Positions 9,095 through 20,327 of a stretch of 64,000 nt of DNA are shown piece after piece; the stretch's first letter is position 1, and every line of letters begins with the position of its first letter. Below the pieces are notes generated by a model. The model saw nothing but the letters and a program-made list of their open reading frames with translations. It had not been told where the DNA came from and ran no database searches. The translations under genes were made by a program, and so were the position numbers. Source of the DNA: Micromonospora peucetia (GTDB taxonomy: Bacteria > Actinomycetota > Actinomycetes > Mycobacteriales > Micromonosporaceae); NCBI RefSeq assembly GCF_900091625.1, contig NZ_FMIC01000002.1, positions 2,046,001 to 2,110,000 of the forward strand. The letters run 5' to 3'.

Positions 9095-9613
9095 GTGGAC
9101 GACATCGGGCTGGGCCGGCGGATCGCCGCGATCGCGTTGGTCGCCGGATTGCTCGTGGGCTACATCGTCCGGGCGGTGGTGCCGGTGGCCGCGATGCCGG
9201 CCCCACCCGGCCGGTCGGTCGCCCGCGTACTGATACCGGAGGGCTGGGCGTTCTTCACCCGCGACCCCCGCCTGCCCAGCCCGGTGGCCTACACCACGGA
9301 CCGGGACGGACGGTGGCGGGTTGCCCCGGGCCGCAGCCGTGGCCCGGCCGGCCTGGACAAGCGGGACCGGGCCCGCAGCGCGGAGATCTCGCTGCTCACC
9401 CGCCAGTTGGACGGGCCCGCGTGGACCAGGTGTGACCGCGAAGCCGCCGCCTGCCTGGCCACTGCCCGGGAAACCGAAGCAGCCAACACCGCCACCGTCC
9501 GCACGCTCTGTGGCAACGTCGGAATCGTCCTTCAGGAGGTACTCCCGTGGGCCTGGAAAGACCTGCCTACCGTACTCCCGTCGCGAGTGGCCCGGCTCAC
9601 GGTGGCCTGCTAG
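9095..9613 (+). CDS. sdpA: SdpA-family maturation protein
   Basis: A 172-aa protein with one N-terminal membrane anchor (about residues 8-30) and an extracytoplasmic domain. The family signature PEGWAFFTRDPR and, near the end, CGNVGIVLQEVLPWAW match SdpA proteins, which in Bacillus act with SdpB to turn SdpC into active toxin. Four cysteines lie in the C-terminal half. The GTG start is 6 nt after the sdpC-like stop, consistent with one transcript. The last 67 nt overlap the start of the SdpB-like gene. Confidence 0.75.
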   Translation: MDDIGLGRRIAAIALVAGLLVGYIVRAVVPVAAMPAPPGRSVARVLIPEGWAFFTRDPRLPSPVAYTTDRDGRWRVAPGRSRGPAGLDKRDRARSAEISLLTRQLDGPAWTRCDREAAACLATARETEAANTATVRTLCGNVGIVLQEVLPWAWKDLPTVLPSRVARLTVAC

Positions 9614-10572
9614 ACGGGTGGCTGGCCCGGGTCGGCCGTCGCTGCCGACCTGGGCTGTCGGTCGCGCCCTGGTCCAGCGGGGTCGGGCTGGCCCGGACCC
9701 TGCTGGCCGCCGGCACCAGTGCCACCCTGCTGGTCAACCCACCGGCGATCCTGCTGGCCGTGGACGGCGTCGAGCACTGCACGGGACCGGCCGCCGCCGG
9801 TATCTGGTGCGCTCTTCCCTCCGGGCACGGGCAACTCGCCCGGTGGATCGGAATCGCCGTGCTGATCGTGGTGGCCAGCGGCTGGCGTCCCCGGTGGACC
9901 GCGCTGCCACACTGGTACATCTCCTGGAGTGTGATCGCCAACCTGTCCGCGTTGGACGGCGGCGACCACATCACGGCCACCCTTACCCTGCTGCTGCTCC
10001 CGCTGGCGCTCACCGACCCCCGGCGGTGGCACTGGCAACCGCCGCCGGCCGACACCAGGATCGGCACCGGCCGGGTGGTCGCGCACGCCGCTCTGATCCT
10101 CATCTGGCTCCAGGTCGCCTTCGTGTACCTGCACGCCAGCATCGCCAAACTAGACGTGACCGAGTGGGCCGACGGCACCGCAATGTTCTACTGGCTGCGC
10201 ACGCCCGGGTACGAGCCGCCCAGCCTGCTGCGCCCGCTGACCGAGACGGTCACCGGCTCCGCGGCGGGGGTGACGCTGTTCACCTGGTCGGTGCTGGTGC
10301 TGGAGTTCGCTCTGGCCCTGGCCCGACTGTTGCCTCCCGGGCTGCGCCGCGTACTACTCGTCGCCGGCCTGGCGTTCCATATCGGTATCGCGGTCGTCCT
10401 GGAGCTGGTCACGTTCGGCTTCGCGATGAGCGGGGCCCTGCTGCTCTACCTGTCGCCCGTGGGACACCAGGTCAGGCTGCCGGCAATTCACGGTAGCGCG
10501 GGCGCGCAGTACGTGACAGCGCACGTCGGCCCGGACAGGCCTACGGCTGTACCGGAGCAGGACACGGCGTAA
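9547..10572 (+). CDS. sdpB: SdpB-family membrane protein (HTTM domain)
   Basis: A 341-aa multipass membrane protein with about six to eight hydrophobic segments. Motifs match SdpB/HTTM proteins (vitamin K-dependent carboxylase-like membrane fold): GLARTLLAAGT near residue 45, WYISWSVIANLS with GGDHI, and FVYLHASIAKLDVTEWADGTAMFYW. In Bacillus SdpB is needed with SdpA to mature the SdpC toxin. The GTG start lies inside the SdpA-like gene, preceded by AGGAGG at 9534-9539 with a 7-nt spacer, so a true overlapping start is well supported. It is the last gene of the operon. Confidence 0.8.
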   Translation: MGLERPAYRTPVASGPAHGGLLDGWLARVGRRCRPGLSVAPWSSGVGLARTLLAAGTSATLLVNPPAILLAVDGVEHCTGPAAAGIWCALPSGHGQLARWIGIAVLIVVASGWRPRWTALPHWYISWSVIANLSALDGGDHITATLTLLLLPLALTDPRRWHWQPPPADTRIGTGRVVAHAALILIWLQVAFVYLHASIAKLDVTEWADGTAMFYWLRTPGYEPPSLLRPLTETVTGSAAGVTLFTWSVLVLEFALALARLLPPGLRRVLLVAGLAFHIGIAVVLELVTFGFAMSGALLLYLSPVGHQVRLPAIHGSAGAQYVTAHVGPDRPTAVPEQDTA

Positions 10573-10616
10573 CCGGCTTGGCTGTACTCGGAACCGAGAT
10601 CAACCGGTGTTCGTGC

Positions 10617-10692
10617 TGGTGGAGCCCAGGGGACTCGAACCCCTAACCCCTGCCTTGCAAAGGCAGTGCTCTGCCAGTTGAGCTAGGGCCCC
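10617..10692 (-). tRNA. tRNA-Ala (anticodon TGC)
   Basis: The reverse strand reads GGGGCCCTAGCTCAACTGG at the 5' end and folds as a cloverleaf. The acceptor stem is GGGGCCC/GGGCTCC, the anticodon stem CTGCC/GGCAG with loop TTTGCAA, and the T arm has GGTTCGAGTCC. The discriminator A and 3' CCA are encoded (10617-10619). The tRNA-Ile/tRNA-Ala pair after gyrA is conserved in actinobacteria. Confidence 0.97.
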
Positions 10693-10733
10693 GAGGCGGA
10701 CGATGCCGCCGGTGCTGGCAAGTGCCAGCGGGG

Positions 10734-10862
10734 TCAGCGTAGGTCGGGCGCGGTGGTTGCCTCGTGCCAGAGGGCGCGCTCGTCGTTGGAGTCCTTGACC
10801 TTCTTGGCCACCAGGGCTGCCACACCGACGATGCCGGCCAGAATCAGAAGCTTCTTGAACAT
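10734..10862 (-). CDS. DLW-39 family short protein
   Basis: A 42-aa peptide: MFKKLLILAGIVGVAALVA as a hydrophobic N-terminal helix, then a charged segment KKVKDSNDE and ALWHEAT. Tiny proteins of this kind (about 39 aa, with a conserved DLW-type motif) are encoded between the tRNA genes downstream of gyrA in many actinobacteria. Here the motif reads ALW. Function is unknown; a single-pass membrane peptide is likely. It lies between tRNA-Ile and tRNA-Ala on the same strand. Confidence 0.8.
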   Translation of the reverse strand: MFKKLLILAGIVGVAALVAKKVKDSNDERALWHEATTAPDLR

Positions 10863-10905
10863 GGGGCCTACCCCTCGTGCTCGACTGCCGTCCGACGATG
10901 TGCGG

Positions 10906-10979
10906 TGGGGCTAGCTGGAATCGAACCAGCGACCTCAGAGTTATCAGCTCTGCGCTCTAACCGACTGAGCTATAGCCCC
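10906..10979 (-). tRNA. tRNA-Ile (anticodon GAT)
   Basis: The reverse strand starts GGGGCTATAGCTCAGTCGG. The acceptor stem GGGGCTA pairs with TAGCCCC, and the anticodon stem CAGAG/CTCTG holds loop CTGATAA. The T arm is CTGGTTCGATTCCAG. CCA is not encoded (the next bases read CCG), unlike the adjacent tRNA-Ala. Confidence 0.97.
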
Positions 10980-11153
10980 GCGTGGCGACGAGCAAGGTTA
11001 ACCCATCCGTCCGCCCGGCCCCAAATCGGGGGCTGGGCCGACGCCCGGGCGTTGCCGTCGCCTCTGAACCTACCGGAGGCTTCGCGCCCGGCCCAGCCGA
11101 TTACGCCGCCCGCGCGGACCGCTGCGACGCCCGGTGACGTGCTGCGCAACGCA

Positions 11154-11194
11154 CGAAAGCCGGGGCTCCACGCTCGGTGGTGCCCCGGCTTTCG
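11154..11194 (-). terminator. Terminator after gyrB-gyrA-DUF3566
   Basis: A perfect 13-bp inverted repeat (CGAAAGCCGGGGC, loop of 15, complement) lies just downstream of the DUF3566 stop on the reverse strand. Confidence 0.75.
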
Positions 11195-11201
11195 AGGTGG
11201 T

Positions 11202-12113
11202 TCAGTCGCGCTCGGCGAGGGTCAGCTCGACGCCGCCGACCAGGTCCGCGCAGACGTTGTAGACGAACGCCCCGAGGGTGGCGAGCGCCGTGAACAGCAC
11301 GACATTGACCAGGCCGATCAGCGCCGAGCTGAGGATCACGCCCTTGGCGGTGATCTGGAAGCCGCTGGTGCTCTGGCCGCCGCCGGCGCTGACCAGGTCG
11401 GTCAGGCTGTCGTTGACGCTGGTGAACACGCCCATCGCGTCGAGGGCCAGGTAGAGCACCGAGGTGGCCACCACCACGACGATGAAGAGCACCACCGACA
11501 CCGCGAACGCGAACTTCATGACGGACCAGGGGTCGATCCGCTTGAGGTTCAGCCGGGCCCGGCGCGGCCCGCGCGACGCGGCCGAGCTGACCGACGTACG
11601 CGCGGCGCGTACCGCGTCACCCACGCGGGCCGCCCCGACGGCGGCCGCGCCGCTGACGCCCGGCGGAAGGCCGCCCCCGTTGGCGGGGCGACCCATGCCG
11701 GTCGGACGGTTGCCGTCCGGCTGGGGCTTCGCGGTGCCGGTGACCCGGGGCTGGGTGCCGGTGGCGCCGGTGACCCGCGGCTGTGTCCCGGTGGTGCCGG
11801 TCGGCTGGCCGGCACCGATCTTCAACGGTTGCGTCGTTGTCGGTGCGGCGGGGGCCGGCTTGGCGGCGGGGGCCGGCTTGTCGGCCTCCACCGCTTCGGC
11901 CCGTTCCGTCGCGTCCCCGCCCTCGGAGGGCTTGTCCGGGGGCGGTGTCATTCCGGGAGCCCGGGTGAATTTCGGGGCAGGCGCGTCGGCGGGGACGGTG
12001 GCCCGACCCACGGCCGCGCGGCCGGTCGCTGGTGTGCCACTCTTCGCGGCCTCCTCGTCGACCGGGGTGGCCGAGGTCCCCGTGTTCCCCGACTTCGCCT
12101 GTGTCTCCGTCAT
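11202..12113 (-). CDS. DUF3566 membrane protein
   Basis: A 303-aa protein with a long disordered N-terminal half rich in Pro, Thr, Ala and Gly (a TGTQPRVTGA-type repeat near residues 105-125). The C-terminal DUF3566 domain starts RLNLKRIDPWSVMKFAF and holds two transmembrane helices, with FKxxK-type soluble loop sequence SGFQITAKGVI between them. It is the third gene of gyrB-gyrA-DUF3566, 4 nt after the gyrA stop, as in M. tuberculosis Rv0007. Its molecular role is unknown. Confidence 0.9.
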   Translation of the reverse strand: MTETQAKSGNTGTSATPVDEEAAKSGTPATGRAAVGRATVPADAPAPKFTRAPGMTPPPDKPSEGGDATERAEAVEADKPAPAAKPAPAAPTTTQPLKIGAGQPTGTTGTQPRVTGATGTQPRVTGTAKPQPDGNRPTGMGRPANGGGLPPGVSGAAAVGAARVGDAVRAARTSVSSAASRGPRRARLNLKRIDPWSVMKFAFAVSVVLFIVVVVATSVLYLALDAMGVFTSVNDSLTDLVSAGGGQSTSGFQITAKGVILSSALIGLVNVVLFTALATLGAFVYNVCADLVGGVELTLAERD

Positions 12114-12117
12114 TCAA

Positions 12118-14637
12118 CTAGTCCTGTTCGTCAGGCTCGTCGGCATTGCGAGCAATTGCCACGATAGTCACGCCATCCGGAAGGTCCATCAGCTTGACCC
12201 CCATTGTGTTCCGGTCACGCGTGCGGCGTACAGGCTTCACCGGAGTCCGGATGACACCACCGTTGCTGGTGATCGCGAACAACTCGTCGTCCGGGTCGAT
12301 CACCACCGCACCGACCAGGCCACCGCGCCGCTCGGTGATCTTCGCAGTCAGCACGCCCTTACCTCCCCGGCCCTGCACGGGGTATTCCTCGATCGGGGTA
12401 CGTTTCGCGAATCCCCCGTTCGTGGCCACCAGGACGTCCAGCCCTTCGCGGACGACCTCCATGGCCAGCAGGACGTCGTCCTCGCTGAAGCGCATGCCGA
12501 TCACGCCCGAGGTGGCCCGCCCCATCGGGCGCAGCGCCTCGTCGCTCGCGCTGAACCGGATCGCCTGCGCCCTCTTCGAGACCAGCAGCAGATCCTCCTC
12601 GGGGGCGACGAGCGCCGCCCCGACCAGCTCGTCCTCGTCGCGCAGATTGATCGCGATGATGCCGCCGGACCGGGGGGAGTCGAACTCCTCGAGCCGAGTC
12701 TTCTTCACCAGGCCGTTCTTCGTGGCAAGTACCAGGTAGGGGGCCACCTGGTAGTTCGGAATCTCGATGATCTGCGCGATCTGCTCGTCGGGCTGGAATG
12801 CGAGCAGATTGGCCACGTGCTGGCCCTTGGCCACCCTACTGGCTTCGGGCAGCTCGTACGCCTTGGCCCGATAGACGCGCCCCTTGTTGGTGAAGAAGAG
12901 CATCCAGTCGTGGGTTGAGCATACGAAGAAGTGGCTGACGATGTCGTCCTGCCGTAGCGTGGCGCCGCTGACGCCCTTGCCACCGCGCCGCTGGGAACGG
13001 TAGAGGTCGACCTTGGTCCGCTTGGCGTAGCCCGTGCGGGTGATCGTGACGACCACGTCCTCGCGGGCGATGAGGTCCTCCATGGAGACCTCGCCCTCGA
13101 ACGGCACGATCTTGGTCCGTCGCTCGTCGCCCCACTTGGCGATGATCTCGCCCAGCTCCTCGGAGACGATCCTGCGCTGCCGCTCGGGCTTGGCGAGGAT
13201 GTCCTTGAGGTCGGCGATCTCCACCTCCAGCTTGGCCAGGTCGTCGAGGATCCGCTGCCGCTCCAGCGCGGCGAGCCGGCGCAGCTGCATGTCGAGGATC
13301 GCGGTCGCCTGGATCTCGTCGATCTCCAGCAGCCGGATCAGGCCCTGCCGGGCGTCATCCACCGTGGGCGAGCGCCGGATCAGGGCGATCACCTCGTCGA
13401 GGGCGTCCAGCGCCTTCGAGAGACCGCGCAGGATGTGCGCCCGCTCCTCCGCCTTGCGCAGCCGGTACGCCGTCCGCCGACGGATCACGTCGATCTGGTG
13501 CTCGACGTAGTAGCGGATGAACTGGGCCAGGTTGAGCGTGCGCGGCACCCCGTCGACCAGCGCCAGCATGTTGGCGCCGAAGGTCTCCTGGAGCTGGGTG
13601 TGCTTGTAGAGGTTGTTCAGCACCACCTTGGCGACCGCGTCGCGCTTGAGCACGAGCACGATCCGCATGCCGGTACGCCCGGAGGACTCGTCCCGGATGT
13701 CGGCGATGCCGGCGAGCTTGCCCTCCTTGATCAGCTCGGCGATCCGCTCGGCCAGGTTGTCCGGGTTGACCTGGTAGGGCAGCTCGCTGACGACCAGGCA
13801 GGGGCGGCCCCGCTTGTCCTCCTCGACCTCCACCACGGCCCGCATCCGGATCGACCCGCGCCCGGTGCGGTACGCGTCCTGGATCGCCTGGGTGCCCACG
13901 ATCAGGCCGTGGGTGGGGAAGTCCGGCCCCTTGACGATCCCCAGCAGCGCCTCGAGGGTGGTGGCCTCGTCCTCCTCCGGGTGCTCCAGGCACCACTGCA
14001 CCGCCGCGCCGATCTCGCGCAGGTTGTGCGGCGGGATCTTGGTGGCCATCCCGACCGCGATGCCCTCGGAGCCGTTGACCAGGAGGTTCGGGATCCGCGA
14101 CGGCAGGATGGTGGGCTCCTTGGCCCGGCCGTCGTAGTTGTCCTGGAGGTCGACGGTGTCCTCGTCGATGTCCCGCAGCATCTCCATCGCCAGCGGGTCG
14201 AGCTTGCACTCCGTGTAGCGCATCGCGGCGGCCGGATCGTTGCCGGGCGAGCCGAAGTTGCCGTTGCCGTCGACCAGCGGGTAGCGCAGCGACCAGGTCT
14301 GCGCCATCCGGACCAGCGCGTCATAGATCGCCGAGTCGCCGTGCGGGTGGAACTGACCCATCACGTCGCCGACCACGCGGGAGCACTTCACGTAGCCCCG
14401 GTCCGGCCGGTAGCCGGAGTCGAACATGGCGTAGAGGATCTTGCGGTGGACCGGCTTGAGCCCGTCCCGGACGTCCGGCAGCGCCCGCCCGACGATGACG
14501 CTCATCGCGTAGTCGAGGTAGGAGCGCTGCATCTCCACCTCGAGCCCGACCGGTTGGATGCGGTCGTGCTCGACGACGGCGGCGACGGTCTCCGGGGCCT
14601 CGGGCTCGTTCGGTGTGGACTCGGGGATATCGGTCAC
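12118..14637 (-). CDS. gyrA: DNA gyrase subunit A
   Basis: An 839-aa breakage-reunion subunit of the GyrA2B2 gyrase that introduces negative supercoils. The catalytic tyrosine is Y141 in [10 protein letters not shown]. The quinolone region reads [14 protein letters not shown], with Ser102 and Asp106 in the usual sensitive-type positions. The long coiled-coil tower region and a C-terminal beta-pinwheel with the GyrA box QRRGGKG (in [13 protein letters not shown]) are present. The GTG start is followed by an acidic 25-aa lead. It lies downstream of gyrB across a 130-nt gap that contains four DnaA-box-like sites. Confidence 0.98.
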   Translation of the reverse strand: MTDIPESTPNEPEAPETVAAVVEHDRIQPVGLEVEMQRSYLDYAMSVIVGRALPDVRDGLKPVHRKILYAMFDSGYRPDRGYVKCSRVVGDVMGQFHPHGDSAIYDALVRMAQTWSLRYPLVDGNGNFGSPGNDPAAAMRYTECKLDPLAMEMLRDIDEDTVDLQDNYDGRAKEPTILPSRIPNLLVNGSEGIAVGMATKIPPHNLREIGAAVQWCLEHPEEDEATTLEALLGIVKGPDFPTHGLIVGTQAIQDAYRTGRGSIRMRAVVEVEEDKRGRPCLVVSELPYQVNPDNLAERIAELIKEGKLAGIADIRDESSGRTGMRIVLVLKRDAVAKVVLNNLYKHTQLQETFGANMLALVDGVPRTLNLAQFIRYYVEHQIDVIRRRTAYRLRKAEERAHILRGLSKALDALDEVIALIRRSPTVDDARQGLIRLLEIDEIQATAILDMQLRRLAALERQRILDDLAKLEVEIADLKDILAKPERQRRIVSEELGEIIAKWGDERRTKIVPFEGEVSMEDLIAREDVVVTITRTGYAKRTKVDLYRSQRRGGKGVSGATLRQDDIVSHFFVCSTHDWMLFFTNKGRVYRAKAYELPEASRVAKGQHVANLLAFQPDEQIAQIIEIPNYQVAPYLVLATKNGLVKKTRLEEFDSPRSGGIIAINLRDEDELVGAALVAPEEDLLLVSKRAQAIRFSASDEALRPMGRATSGVIGMRFSEDDVLLAMEVVREGLDVLVATNGGFAKRTPIEEYPVQGRGGKGVLTAKITERRGGLVGAVVIDPDDELFAITSNGGVIRTPVKPVRRTRDRNTMGVKLMDLPDGVTIVAIARNADEPDEQD

Positions 14638-14673
14638 TGTTAACCCTTATCAGACTCAGAGTCGTTTTCGTGC

Positions 14674-14725
14674 TGTGGATAACGGCTGTGGATACCGGCC
14701 ATGCTGTGGATAACCCTGTGGATGG
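14674..14725. promoter_or_regulatory. Four DnaA-box-like sites between gyrB and gyrA
   Basis: TGTGGATAA at 14674-14682 and 14705-14713 are perfect matches to the E. coli consensus TTATCCACA (reverse). TGTGGATAC at 14687-14695 and TGTGGATGG at 14717-14725 each differ at the last two positions or fewer. All four have the same orientation within 52 bp, upstream of gyrA. Confidence 0.65.
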
Positions 14726-14767
14726 GCGGGCGGGCCGGTGGATGGCCGGCCAGCCCGCCGAGACCCG

Positions 14768-17220
<2,453 letters not shown>

Positions 17221-17775
17221 ATGGGGCTGGACAACGTCGCGGTGCAGTGGCCGCGGACCGGCCGCTTCTACGATCCGGTCGCGCCGGCCGAGTTCGTCGA
17301 CTTCGGCGACATCGTCGAAATGCCCCGCATCTCCGCGCCCACCGCGGCGCTCGCCGAGCTGATCGCCAAGACCGGCACCGTGCGGGCGACCGCGTACACC
17401 GAGTTGGTGGATCTGCTGCTCGGCCTCGAGGGTGTGCTCTACGCCACGGACGCGGCAGCCGAGGACGAGGACCCGGTGATCGACCCAGACGGGTGCGGCT
17501 GGGTCGCCGGCGGCATCGAGCGGTTCGTGACGGGCCACCGCCCGCACGGCGAGGAGGTCTCCTTCGACTCGGTGAGCCAGGTGCTGCGGTCGCTGCTCGC
17601 CGACGGGCGGCTGGCCGAGCAGCAGCTGCGCTGGCTCGACAGCCGGCTGGACGCGCTGCGCGACGAGAGCGGCGCGGCACCGCAGTGGAACTTCACCTGC
17701 GCCGAACTGGCCGTGCTGGCCGCCTTCTACCGGCGCTGCGCCGACCGCGGCTTCGCCGTCTACGCCGACGCCTGA
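17221..17775 (+). CDS. Conserved hypothetical protein
   Basis: A 184-aa acidic soluble protein without signal peptide or membrane segment. No domain is recognised. The sequence is mostly helical in appearance and contains DFGDIVEMPRISAPTAALAE and a motif WNFTCAELAVLAAFYRRCADRGF near the end. Codon use is typical of the region. The 3' end overlaps the converging MarR-type gene by 16 nt. It may be a lineage-specific gene beside gyrB; no function is proposed. Confidence 0.7.
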   Translation: MGLDNVAVQWPRTGRFYDPVAPAEFVDFGDIVEMPRISAPTAALAELIAKTGTVRATAYTELVDLLLGLEGVLYATDAAAEDEDPVIDPDGCGWVAGGIERFVTGHRPHGEEVSFDSVSQVLRSLLADGRLAEQQLRWLDSRLDALRDESGAAPQWNFTCAELAVLAAFYRRCADRGFAVYADA

Positions 17776-18257
17776 GCGGGACCGGCCGCGCCGGCTCGGT
17801 TGGCGGCGGCGATGACCCGGGTCAGCACGGTGTGCAGGTGGCGCAGTTCCTCGACCGGCATGCCGAGCCGTTCGACGATCGCGGGCGGAATCTGCTCGGC
17901 GCGCTCCCGCAGCGCCTCGCCGGCGGCGGTCAGCGTCACCGCGAGGCTCCGCTCGTCGGCGGAGTCCCGCTCGCGCCGGACGTAGCCGGCCGCCTCCAGG
18001 CGCTTGAGCAGGGGCGACAGCGTGCCCGGATCGAGCTGGAGCAGGCGGCTGAGGTCGCGCACGGACAGCGGCGCGTGCTGCCAGAGCGCGAGCATCACCA
18101 GGTACTGCGGGTGGGTCAGCCCCATCGGCTCGAGCAGCGGCCGGTAGACGGCGACGACGCCGCGCGCGGCGACGGAGAGCGCGAAGCAGACCTGTTGTTC
18201 CAGCGCCAGGGGATCCCCGTCGATCGGGTCGGTCACGGGCGGCCTCCTCGTCGTCAT
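17760..18257 (-). CDS. MarR-family regulator, OhrR-like
   Basis: A 165-aa winged-helix repressor. The N-terminal EQQVCFALSVAARGVVAVYRPLLE and LTHPQYLVMLALW closely match OhrR, in which the N-terminal cysteine (here Cys24) is oxidised by organic hydroperoxides to release DNA. The wing has RRERDSADERSLAVTLT. The start ATG 18257 places Cys24 as in OhrR; longer frames upstream are antisense to the next gene. A perfect palindrome between this gene and the divergent small gene is the probable operator. No ohr peroxidase gene is adjacent. Confidence 0.88.
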   Translation of the reverse strand: MTTRRPPVTDPIDGDPLALEQQVCFALSVAARGVVAVYRPLLEPMGLTHPQYLVMLALWQHAPLSVRDLSRLLQLDPGTLSPLLKRLEAAGYVRRERDSADERSLAVTLTAAGEALRERAEQIPPAIVERLGMPVEELRHLHTVLTRVIAAANRAGAAGPAQASA

Positions 18258-18266
18258 TGCGAGCCT

Positions 18267-18301
18267 ACCAACGATTGGTGTACTAATGATTTGTACACCA
18301 A
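18267..18301. promoter_or_regulatory. Palindromic operator of the OhrR-like regulator
   Basis: TTGGTGTAC (18275-18283) and GTACACCAA (18293-18301) form a perfect 9-9-9 inverted repeat. A second overlapping palindrome, ACCAA-cga-TTGGT, covers 18267-18279. The site lies between the divergent starts at 18257 and 18318, where a MarR dimer could repress both. Confidence 0.7.
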
Positions 18302-18317
18302 CAGAAAGGGCCGGGCG

Positions 18318-18545
18318 ATGAGCGAGGACAAGCCGACCCCGAAGGCCCCCGGCGAGGGCGGACGCCTGATGGCCTTGGCCTTCCGACGCTTCGCCGGCCC
18401 GCCGGAGGTGCAGGGCGCGGTGCAGGGCGGCTCGAACCAGGCCCGCGAGGCCTGGAAGCAGGACCTGGAGCGGCGCAAACAGTGGAGCCGCGAGCAGCGG
18501 GAACGCAAACGCGCCGAGCGCGAGGCCCGACGCGACGGTCACTGA
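18318..18545 (+). CDS. Small highly charged hypothetical protein
   Basis: A 75-aa protein starting MSEDKPTPKAPGEGG. The C-terminal half is a continuous charged helix, WKQDLERRKQWSREQRERK and onward, probably a single alpha-helix or nucleic-acid-binding tail. No domain is recognised. It is divergent from the OhrR-like gene and shares its palindromic operator region. It ends 3 nt before the converging dciA stop. Confidence 0.7.
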   Translation: MSEDKPTPKAPGEGGRLMALAFRRFAGPPEVQGAVQGGSNQAREAWKQDLERRKQWSREQRERKRAEREARRDGH

Positions 18546-18548
18546 CCG

Positions 18549-19187
18549 TCAGCCGTAGGTGTCCCGGGGCCCGCGGCCACGAACCCGGCGCGGCCCCTTT
18601 GACCAGGACGGCGCGGCAGGGCCGTGGATGTGCAACTTGCGCACCACGTTGTGGCCGACCTCGCTGGCGATCTGCTTCAGCAGCGAGCCGGCCAGCAGCC
18701 GCAACTGGGTGGCCCACGCGGTCGAGCGGGCCTCCACGGTCAGTTCGCCGTCCTCCAGCTTCACCGGCCGGCTGTGCTGGGCCACCTCCGAGCCGACCAC
18801 CCGCTCCCAGGCGCCGAACACCGTAGCCTCGGCCGCCGGTTGCTGCCAGCCGCGCGCCTTGACGAGCCGGTTGAGCACCGCGCCGAGCGGCTGCGGATCG
18901 CGCGGGTCCGGCCCCGGGCCGGAGTATCCACGCAGGCGCCGCTGCTGGCCGCCCTCGCCGTCGCCGCCATCCCCGCCGGGGTTACGCCGACGCGTGCGGG
19001 CCGCCGCCTCCCGGCGGGACCTCGCCGCGTCCAGCACCGCCCGGGCCAGTTCCGGCCCGTTCGCCCCCGCCGCCTCGCCGCCCGCCGCGCCGTCGGAGTC
19101 CCCACCGGGCTTCCCGCCGGAGCCGCCGGGCTTCCCGCCACCGCGCCCCGGGCCGAGACGGGCCGGAGGAAGCTGCTCATCCGACAC
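18549..19187 (-). CDS. dciA: DciA (DUF721), replicative helicase loader/operator
   Basis: A 212-aa protein. The disordered Gly/Arg-rich first 110 residues precede a DUF721 domain: [40 protein letters not shown] and [12 protein letters not shown]. DciA interacts with DnaB helicase in bacteria lacking DnaC/DnaI. The GTG at 19187 overlaps the recF stop by 11 nt, indicating translational coupling. It matches M. tuberculosis Rv0004, between recF and gyrB. Confidence 0.88.
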   Translation of the reverse strand: MSDEQLPPARLGPGRGGGKPGGSGGKPGGDSDGAAGGEAAGANGPELARAVLDAARSRREAAARTRRRNPGGDGGDGEGGQQRRLRGYSGPGPDPRDPQPLGAVLNRLVKARGWQQPAAEATVFGAWERVVGSEVAQHSRPVKLEDGELTVEARSTAWATQLRLLAGSLLKQIASEVGHNVVRKLHIHGPAAPSWSKGPRRVRGRGPRDTYG

Positions 19188-20310
19188 GGCGCACCGCCCC
19201 CTCGGCCACGGCGTACCGGGCACCGCGCAGGGAGACCGGCACGTCCTCGTCGACCGCACAGGTCACCAGCAGCTGACTCGCCCCGCCGACCAGCTCCGCC
19301 AGCCGCTCCCGCCGCCCGGCGTCCAGCTCGGCGAAGACGTCGTCAAGCACCAGCACCGGCTCGATGCCGTCGGCGCGGAGCAGGTCGTAGCCCGCCAGCC
19401 GAAGGGCCAGGGCGTACGACCAGGACTCGCCGTGGCTGGCGTACCCCTTGGCGGGCAGCGGGCCCAGGGTCAGCGCCAGCTCGTCGCGGTGCGGGCCGAC
19501 CAGGGTGGTGCCCCGCTCGACCTCGGCGGAGCGGGACTCGACGAGCGCGGCGGTCAGCGCCTCCGTCAGCGCCTCCCGGTCGGTGGTGGGCTCCGCCAGC
19601 TCCACCGACGGCCGGTACGCCATCGCGGCGGCCCCCCGGCCCGCCGCCACCGCGTCGTACGCCTTCGTCACGTGCGGGCCCAGCGCGGCGACCAGCTCCA
19701 GCCGGCCGGCGAGCAGCTCCGCCCCATGCCGGGCCAGGTGGGTGTCCCAGACCGCCAGGGTCGACAGGTCCCCACCCCGCGACCCGCCCGTCTTGCGGGC
19801 CAGGTACGCGGTGCGCAGCAACGCGTTGCGCTGCTTGACCACCCGCTCGTAGTCGGCCCGCACCCCGGCGTACCGGGGCTGGCGGCTGACCAGCAGGTCG
19901 TCGAGGTAGCGGCGGCGCTCGGCCGGGTCGCCCCGGACGAGTTCCAGGTCCTCCGGGGCGAACAGCACGAGCCGAAGCGCGCCGAGCACGTCCCGGGCCC
20001 GGCGGGCCGGCGAACGCCCCAGCCGGGCCCGGTTGGCCTTGCCCGGGACGATCTCCAGCTCGACCAGCAGCTCACGTCCCTCGTGGGCCACCGCGCAGCG
20101 GATCACCGCCGAGAAGGCGCCCATCCGGACGAGGGGGGCGTCCGTGGCGACCCGGTGCGATTCCAGGGTCGCCACGTAGCCCAACGCCTCGACCAGGTTC
20201 GTCTTGCCGACGCCGTTGGCGCCGGTCAGGACGTTCGCCCCCGGCTCCAGGTCCACGCCGACCCGCTCGTACGAGCGGAAGTCGACCAGTTCGAGCCGGC
20301 GGACGTACAC
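19177..20310 (-). CDS. recF: DNA replication and repair protein RecF
   Basis: A 377-aa SMC-like ATPase that helps load RecA at gaps. Walker A is GANGVGKTN (residues 30-38), the signature region is in [16 protein letters not shown], and Walker B is [16 protein letters not shown] 20310 is chosen since it gives the family N-terminus [14 protein letters not shown]. It starts 17 nt after the gnd stop, in the dnaN-gnd-recF-dciA operon. Confidence 0.97.
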   Translation of the reverse strand: MYVRRLELVDFRSYERVGVDLEPGANVLTGANGVGKTNLVEALGYVATLESHRVATDAPLVRMGAFSAVIRCAVAHEGRELLVELEIVPGKANRARLGRSPARRARDVLGALRLVLFAPEDLELVRGDPAERRRYLDDLLVSRQPRYAGVRADYERVVKQRNALLRTAYLARKTGGSRGGDLSTLAVWDTHLARHGAELLAGRLELVAALGPHVTKAYDAVAAGRGAAAMAYRPSVELAEPTTDREALTEALTAALVESRSAEVERGTTLVGPHRDELALTLGPLPAKGYASHGESWSYALALRLAGYDLLRADGIEPVLVLDDVFAELDAGRRERLAELVGGASQLLVTCAVDEDVPVSLRGARYAVAEGAVRRVG

Positions 20311-20327
20311 AGGTGTGTGGATTCCCG

